64,000 nucleotides of DNA from Georgenia satyanarayanai. Its GTDB lineage: Bacteria; Actinomycetota; Actinomycetes; Actinomycetales; Actinomycetaceae. The stretch spans positions 124,001 to 188,000 of the forward strand of contig NZ_JAMBNZ010000001.1 of the NCBI RefSeq assembly GCF_023715365.1. The letters are read 5' to 3'. The notes beneath the pieces were generated by a model that saw only the letters and a list, made by a program, of their open reading frames with translations, did no database searches and was not told where the DNA came from. Of the stretch, positions 58,641 to 64,000 are shown piece after piece. The position numbers were made by a program, and so were the translations under genes. The first letter of the stretch is position 1; each line of letters opens with the position of its first letter.

Positions 58641-58847
58641 ATGGCACTGTCCCAGGGCGACCGCGTCTCGTGGAACACGCCGCAGGGGGTCACCCACGGC
58701 GTCGTCGTCGACACCCGCACGAAGGACTTCCAGCTGGCCAAGCAGCACTTCACCGCGAGCGAGGACGAGCCGATGCTCATCGTCGAGTCCGAGAGCAGCG
58801 GCAAGCGCGCCGCGCACCGGCCCGAGGCCTTGACGAAGGAGGGCTGA
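58641..58847 (+). CDS. DUF2945 (HVA1-family) small protein
   Basis: The 68-residue protein fits DUF2945: GDRVSWNTPQGVTHGVVVD at the start, then DEPMLIVESESSGKRAAHRPEAL. It resembles an SH3-like small barrel; the family, sometimes labelled hypervirulence-associated, has no defined function. The ATG at 58641 follows GGAGGAACC. The stop is three bases before the next gene's GTG. Confidence 0.85.
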   Translation: MALSQGDRVSWNTPQGVTHGVVVDTRTKDFQLAKQHFTASEDEPMLIVESESSGKRAAHRPEALTKEG

Positions 58848-58850
58848 GCC

Positions 58851-59156
58851 GTGGCGACACCACCCAAGGGCGTCCAGCAGGCGGCCGCCAGGGCCGTCCG
58901 CTGGATCGAGGAGGGCAAGGCGGGCAAGGGCTTCACCGAGGTCGGCCGGGGCCGCGCCTACCAGCTCGCGCGCGGTGAGGACGTGAGCGAGGCGGACCTC
59001 GCGAAGATGCACGCCTACTTCGCCCGGCACGACGTCGACCGCGACGCCCCCGGCTTCCGCGGCAACACTCCCGGCTTCCCCTCCCCCGGCCGCGTGGCCT
59101 GGGACGCGTGGGGCGGTGACGCCGGACGGCGCTGGGCGGACCGCCTGGCGGGCTGA
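58851..59156 (+). CDS. Conserved protein of unknown function with PSPGRVAWDAWGGDAG motif
   Basis: The 101-residue basic protein has an N-terminal helical part (GVQQAAARAVRWIEEGKAGK) and a C-terminal FPSPGRVAWDAWGGDAGRRWA motif that also occurs in phage-derived protease/head proteins and in stand-alone bacterial proteins. No function can be assigned. It is coupled to the DUF2945 gene and converges on the next gene ten bases away. Start is GTG. Confidence 0.68.
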   Translation: MATPPKGVQQAAARAVRWIEEGKAGKGFTEVGRGRAYQLARGEDVSEADLAKMHAYFARHDVDRDAPGFRGNTPGFPSPGRVAWDAWGGDAGRRWADRLAG

Positions 59157-59166
59157 GCGAACCGCC

Positions 59167-59580
59167 TCAGGCGCCGGGCAGCGTGCCGTAACTGTTGGCG
59201 TAGACCGTCCCTCGCTTGGGACGGGTGAACTTCAGGGCCGCCCACGTGTCATCCACGCGCAGGCACGTGCTCTCGACGAGGCCCAGGTCGTAGCCGATGG
59301 CGATGACCGACCGGATCGTGAGGTCGGTGCCGAGCCGCCCGCCCTTGGGCCACGACACCCACAGGGTGCCGCCCGGAGCCAGCCGGTCCCGCAGCGGCGG
59401 GAAGGCCGCGCGCATCTCGTCCTGTCGGGTGACGAAGAGGTGGCCGTAGTCGAGATCGCCGTCCGCGGCGTGCGCGAGCTCGGGGAGCTGGAGGGCCGCG
59501 ATGGCCTCGGCCGGTGCCCCGACGACGTGCGCGCGGGATCCCGCTCGCACGCCCATCTTCTCCGCCACCGTGCGGCTCAT
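59167..59580 (-). CDS. DUF3052-like protein
   Basis: The 137-residue protein has a Rossmann-like outline: KMGVRAGSRAHVVGAP, a middle GDLDYGHLFVTRQDEM strand-helix, LRDRLAPGGTLWVSWPKGG and VESTCLRVDDTWAALKFTRP. This is the pattern of small DUF3052-type proteins related in form to methyltransferases but lacking a SAM motif. The function is unknown. It lies nine bases downstream of the carbonic anhydrase gene on the same strand. Confidence 0.65.
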   Translation of the reverse strand: MSRTVAEKMGVRAGSRAHVVGAPAEAIAALQLPELAHAADGDLDYGHLFVTRQDEMRAAFPPLRDRLAPGGTLWVSWPKGGRLGTDLTIRSVIAIGYDLGLVESTCLRVDDTWAALKFTRPKRGTVYANSYGTLPGA

Positions 59581-59589
59581 GACCAGAGG

Positions 59590-60114
59590 CTAGTCCTGCT
59601 GCACCAGAGTGGAGGCGTCGCGCTGCTCGACCTCGGTGAGCGTCCCGTCGGTGACGGAGTAGACGAAGCCGCGGACCTGGCCCTTGTGGGGGACGAACGG
59701 GTTTGCCGCGATCCGCGCGAGGGACTGCCGCACGTCGTCGGCCGGGTCGCGGAAGGACTCCGGGGCCCACGGCGGTCGGATGCCCGTGTCGGCCTCGATC
59801 TGGGCCTTGAGGTCGTCGTCGGTGAAGGTGAGCATGCCGCAGTCGGTGTGGTGGATGAGGATGATCTCCCGGGTCCCGAGGAGGCGCTGGCTGATGACGA
59901 GCGAGCGGACCTCGTCCTCGGTGATCACCCCACCGGCGTTGCGGATGACGTGGGCGTCCCCCTCCTCCAGCCCGAGGAGGCCGAAGGGGTTGAGCCGCGC
60001 GTCCATGCAGGCGACGACGGCGACGTGCCGCGCCGGCGGCATGGGCAGGTCGCCCTTGGTGAAGCCGGCGGCGTAGGCCTCGGCGTTGCGGAGGAGCTCG
60101 TCAGTGACGCTCAT
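59590..60114 (-). CDS. Beta-class carbonic anhydrase
   Basis: The 174-residue protein is a short beta-carbonic anhydrase of the Rv1284-like type. Zinc ligands and the Asp-Arg dyad are visible: Cys36, Asp38 and Arg40 in VVACMDARLNP, and His88/Cys92 in LIHHTDCGML. It interconverts CO2 and bicarbonate in the cytosol. The ATG at 60114 gives family length. It is divergent from the CoA-disulfide reductase gene with 229 bases between starts. Confidence 0.92.
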   Translation of the reverse strand: MSVTDELLRNAEAYAAGFTKGDLPMPPARHVAVVACMDARLNPFGLLGLEEGDAHVIRNAGGVITEDEVRSLVISQRLLGTREIILIHHTDCGMLTFTDDDLKAQIEADTGIRPPWAPESFRDPADDVRQSLARIAANPFVPHKGQVRGFVYSVTDGTLTEVEQRDASTLVQQD

Positions 60115-60316
60115 GGTGCGGCCTCTCGGTGGACGGGCACGTCTCGCGGCCGACCCGGCCGCTGCGCCCATCCTCGTCCCTGCCCTCGCCGGCCCGGCGC
60201 CCGCCACCGATGCATCTCGCATCCTGGTCCGCCGGGCCTCCTCGTCCCACGGCTCGGGCCGCACGGTCGGCGCGACGCGGACGTGGCGGACGTCATGCCT
60301 CGCTCACGACCGCCCA

Positions 60317-60332
60317 ATACCCCCAGGGGTAT
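60317..60332. promoter_or_regulatory. CsoR/CstR-type operator
   Basis: ATACCCCCAGGGGTAT is a palindrome with 7-base arms and centre CA, the hallmark of CsoR-family operators. It overlaps the -10 box of the downstream promoter and so should repress it when bound. Confidence 0.85.
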
Positions 60333-60335
60333 ATT
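60330..60335 (+). promoter_or_regulatory. -10 promoter element TATATT, probable leaderless mRNA
   Basis: TATATT ends nine bases before the ATG at 60344, which places the transcription start at or next to the start codon. No ribosome site is visible, so translation is probably leaderless. No good -35 is seen. Confidence 0.65.
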
Positions 60336-60343
60336 GTCGTCAC

Positions 60344-62050
60344 ATGGTTACTTCCACCCCTACCCGGATCGTCGTCGTGGGCGGCGTGGCCGGCGGCATG
60401 AGCTGTGCTGCCCGGGCGCGCCGGCTCGACGAGAGCGCGGAGATCATCGTCCTCGAGCGCGGCGAGCACGTCTCCTTCGCCAACTGCGGCCTGCCCTACT
60501 ACGTGGGCGGGGAGATCGCCGAGGCAGACAGCCTCCTCGTGCAGACCCCCGAGCGGCTGCGCGCCGCTCTCGACCTGGACGTGCGTCCCGGCCACGAGGT
60601 CGTCGGCCTCGACGCGGAGGCACGCGAGGTCGTCGTGCGCACCGACCACGGCGAGGAGCGCATCGGCTACGACGCCCTCGTCCTCTCCCCCGGCGCCCGG
60701 GCCGTGCGGCCACCGCTGCCCGGCCTCGACTCCTCGCGCGTGCGCACCCTGCGCACCGTCGACGACGCCGTCGCCCTGCGCGAACAGGTCGACGAGGGCG
60801 CCCGCCGCGCCGTCGTCCTCGGGGCCGGGTTCATCGGTGTCGAGGCCGCCGAGGCGCTCGCTGCCCAGGGGGTGGCCACCACTCTCGTCGAGCTCACTCC
60901 GCACGTGCTGCCGCCGCTCGAGACGGAGCTCGCCTGGCCGGTCACCGAGGAGCTGCTTGGGCTCGGGATCTGCGTCCATGCCGGGGCCGGCGCACAGAAG
61001 GTGATCGCCGGCATCGACCACGATGTCGTCGTCCTCGCGGACGGTACCCGCCTCGAGGCGGACCTCGTCGTCCTGTCGGTCGGGGTCCGGCCCGACACCG
61101 AGGTCTTCGAGCGCGCCGGTGTGGCGACCGAGCGCGGCGCCATCGTCGTCGACGAGCACGGCCGCACCTCCCTGCCCGGCGTGTGGGCCGTCGGTGACGC
61201 GACCGTCAGCACCGACCCGGTCACGGGGGTGCGCCGCCCAGTGGCCCTGGCGGGACCCGCCAACCGGGCGGGCCGCCTCGTCGCCGACCACATCCTGCGC
61301 CCGCACACGGCACGCCCGGTGCCACAACCGCTCGGCACCGCGATCGTCCGGGTCGGTGGGCTGACGGCGGCGATGACGGGAGCCAACCGCGCCGCCCTCG
61401 ACGGCGCCGGGATCGCCTACCGCACCCTGCACCTGCACCCGAACCAGCACGCCGGATACTTCCCCGGCGCCGACCAGATCCACCTCGTCGTCCACGTCCG
61501 CGAGGAGGACGGCCTCCTGCTCGGGGCGCAGGCGGTGGGCACGGACGGCGTCGACAAGCGCATCGACGTCCTCGCCACGGCGATCCGCCACCGGACGGTG
61601 GTCGCCGACCTCATCGACCTCGACCTCGCCTACTCCCCGCCCTACGGGCAGGCCAAGGACGCGGTCAACCTCGTCGGCATGGTGGGCGCGAACGTCCTGG
61701 ACGGCACGCTGCGGCTGTGGGACGCGCGCGACGTCGACGACGTGCTCGCCGCCTCGCTCGTCCTGGACGTCCGCAGTGCGGGCGAGGTCGCGACGGGCAT
61801 CCTGCCGGGCGCCCTCCACGTCCCCCACACCGAGCTGCGCGGCCGCCTCCAGGAGGTGCGGGAGGCCGCGGCCGGCCGCCCGGTGCGCGTCATGTGCGCC
61901 TCGGGCGTGCGCTCCGCCATCGCCCATCGCGTGCTCGTGCAGGCCGGGTTCGACTCCGCGTCGCTGTCCGGCGGCACACTCACCCTGCGCGCCGTCCTCG
62001 GCGACCGAGCCGCCACGCTGCTCGCCCCCCGCGTCCACCAGCCCGCCTGA
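60344..62050 (+). CDS. CoA-disulfide reductase/rhodanese fusion (NAD(P)H-dependent persulfide reductase type)
   Basis: The 568-residue protein joins a flavin-dependent CoA-disulfide reductase (residues 1 to about 450) with a C-terminal rhodanese domain (about 460-560). The FAD motif is VVVGGVAGGMSCAARARRLD, the redox cysteine Cys48 is in FANCGLPYYVGG, and NAD(P)-binding is at VLGAGFIGVEAAEAL; the rhodanese cysteine is Cys518 in MCASGVRSA. Such fusions reduce CoA persulfides or polysulfides and detoxify sulfane sulfur. The gene sits under a CstR-type operator and is followed by the CstR-like repressor gene. Confidence 0.9.
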   Translation: MVTSTPTRIVVVGGVAGGMSCAARARRLDESAEIIVLERGEHVSFANCGLPYYVGGEIAEADSLLVQTPERLRAALDLDVRPGHEVVGLDAEAREVVVRTDHGEERIGYDALVLSPGARAVRPPLPGLDSSRVRTLRTVDDAVALREQVDEGARRAVVLGAGFIGVEAAEALAAQGVATTLVELTPHVLPPLETELAWPVTEELLGLGICVHAGAGAQKVIAGIDHDVVVLADGTRLEADLVVLSVGVRPDTEVFERAGVATERGAIVVDEHGRTSLPGVWAVGDATVSTDPVTGVRRPVALAGPANRAGRLVADHILRPHTARPVPQPLGTAIVRVGGLTAAMTGANRAALDGAGIAYRTLHLHPNQHAGYFPGADQIHLVVHVREEDGLLLGAQAVGTDGVDKRIDVLATAIRHRTVVADLIDLDLAYSPPYGQAKDAVNLVGMVGANVLDGTLRLWDARDVDDVLAASLVLDVRSAGEVATGILPGALHVPHTELRGRLQEVREAAAGRPVRVMCASGVRSAIAHRVLVQAGFDSASLSGGTLTLRAVLGDRAATLLAPRVHQPA

Positions 62051-62067
62051 CCAGAGGGAGACCACCC

Positions 62068-62343
62068 GTGAAGACCCCCGACGACGCCGCCCGGCGCCGC
62101 ATCGTCAACCGCCTGCGCCGCGCTCGCGGACAGCTCGACGGCGTCATCACCGCCGTCGAGACCCAGGCGGACTGCCGTGACGTCCTGACCCAGCTCGCCG
62201 CGGTCACCCACGCGCTCAACCGCGCGGGCTTCAGCATCGTCTCCACCGCGATGGAGGAGTGCCTCGCCGACCCTGGCGCCACGCAGGAGCGCGAGGGCCT
62301 CACCACCGCCGAGCTCGAGAAGCTCTTCCTGTCCCTCGCCTGA
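62068..62343 (+). CDS. CsoR/CstR-family repressor, probably persulfide-sensing
   Basis: The 91-residue four-helix protein is a DUF156/CsoR-family repressor: NRLRRARGQLDGVITAVE, then DCRDVLTQLAAV and EECLAD. Cys36 and Cys65 are the conserved pair. The histidine that completes the copper site of CsoR (four residues before the second Cys) is replaced by Ala61, which points to the CstR subtype that forms a di- or trisulfide link with persulfides. It would bind the operator at 60317-60332 and control its own operon. GTG start, 17 bases after the reductase stop. Confidence 0.88.
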   Translation: MKTPDDAARRRIVNRLRRARGQLDGVITAVETQADCRDVLTQLAAVTHALNRAGFSIVSTAMEECLADPGATQEREGLTTAELEKLFLSLA

Positions 62344-62371
62344 CCACCACCATCCCCGAGGAGAGTCCCCG

Positions 62372-62530
62372 ATGTGCCGACCAGTGACCTGCAAGACCTG
62401 CCGGAAGACGACCTGGGCCGGGTGCGGCGAGCACGTGGACGACGTCATGCGTGACGTGCCGCCCGCCGAGCGCTGCCCAGGCCACGAGAAGACCGACGCC
62501 GGCTTCCTCGCCCGCCTCCTCGGTCGCTGA
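62372..62530 (+). CDS. Small cysteine-rich (zinc-ribbon-like) protein
   Basis: A 52-residue frame, too short for usual ORF cut-offs, starts at the ATG after GAGGAGAGTCCCC. It encodes CRPVTCKTCRKTTWAGCGEH, then VDDVMRDVPPAERCPGHEKT and ends FLARLLGR. Five cysteines and two histidines could bind one zinc or bear reactive thiols. Similar proteins occur widely in actinobacteria. It is third in the persulfide operon and lies 28 bases after the repressor stop, so it may be regulated with it. Confidence 0.7.
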   Translation: MCRPVTCKTCRKTTWAGCGEHVDDVMRDVPPAERCPGHEKTDAGFLARLLGR

Positions 62531-62535
62531 ACGAG

Positions 62536-62576
62536 AACGGGCCGTGACCACCCGCTCGGGGTGGCCACGGCCCGTT
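62536..62576. terminator. 18-bp hairpin between convergent genes, putative bidirectional terminator
   Basis: 62536-62553 pairs with 62559-62576, with one mismatch, around a 5-base loop. It ends the rightward persulfide operon and the leftward GH53 gene. Confidence 0.7.
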
Positions 62577-62584
62577 CGCCCGCG

Positions 62585-64000
<1,416 letters not shown>

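Overview
The window is very GC-rich, with GC-dominated third codon positions, frequent GTG starts and many 4-base stop/start overlaps. It carries F420-dependent oxidoreductase, polyphosphate glucokinase, LPXTG wall-anchored enzymes and a T7SS-type secreted-protein cassette. This fits a Gram-positive actinobacterium of the order Micrococcales (a Cellulomonas/Georgenia-like lineage is my guess; the genus cannot be settled from the sequence alone).

Layout. 1-7.2 kb: a Uma2-fold nuclease gene converges on a complete four-gene Wadjet (JetABCD) anti-plasmid operon. 7.3-16.7 kb: ordinary metabolic and transport genes (LLM oxidoreductase, CDF transporter, DsbA-like protein, hydrolase, MFS transporter, SMP-30, YnfA, ECF sigma factor, two VOC proteins, M20 amidohydrolase). 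16.8-31.8 kb: a type II arabinogalactan utilisation island. It holds two wall-anchored galactanases (GH30 and GH43), a cytoplasmic GH35 beta-galactosidase, an ABC sugar importer without its own ATPase, a LacI regulator with an 18-bp palindromic operator, and a GH51 arabinofuranosidase. The island is bracketed by a 37-bp near-identical direct repeat that copies the 3' end of the neighbouring TPP-enzyme gene, so it looks inserted. 31.8-39.6 kb: TPP enzyme, cyclase, panB, map, AraC regulator, polyphosphate glucokinase, MBL hydrolase.

39.7-43.5 kb: a tightly overlapping six-gene operon encoding a WXG100-like small protein, a large protein with a T7SS-type secretion domain, two membrane proteins and two soluble proteins of unknown function, with no ESX core genes present. 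43.6-47.3 kb: an S4 RNA-binding protein and an ABC-2 exporter. 47.5-50.5 kb: a lipoprotein gene cut by an IS3-family element that itself contains a piece of an IS30-type transposase, followed by a lower-GC patch. 50.5-55.8 kb: a methyltransferase, a lipoprotein, RNase P RNA, and an operon of Nif3, a coiled-coil 'zinc ribbon' protein whose cysteines are lost, and an RNase H/phosphatase fusion whose phosphatase motif is lost. 56-62.5 kb: OsmC, aldo/keto reductase, formate/nitrite-type channel, beta-carbonic anhydrase, and a persulfide-handling pair (CoA-disulfide-reductase/rhodanese fusion plus CstR-like repressor with a visible operator). The right edge enters the 3' part of a wall-anchored GH53 endo-beta-1,4-galactanase.

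How the genes work together. In the arabinogalactan island the anchored GH30 and GH43 enzymes would cut beta-1,6 and beta-1,3 galactan at the cell surface. The ABC importer would take up the released oligosaccharides, and GH35 and GH51 would split them to galactose and arabinose inside the cell. The LacI protein, divergent from the importer/hydrolase operon and upstream of GH51, would control both arms through the shared operator. Several terminator-like hairpins with unusually long stems and no T-tract punctuate the window.
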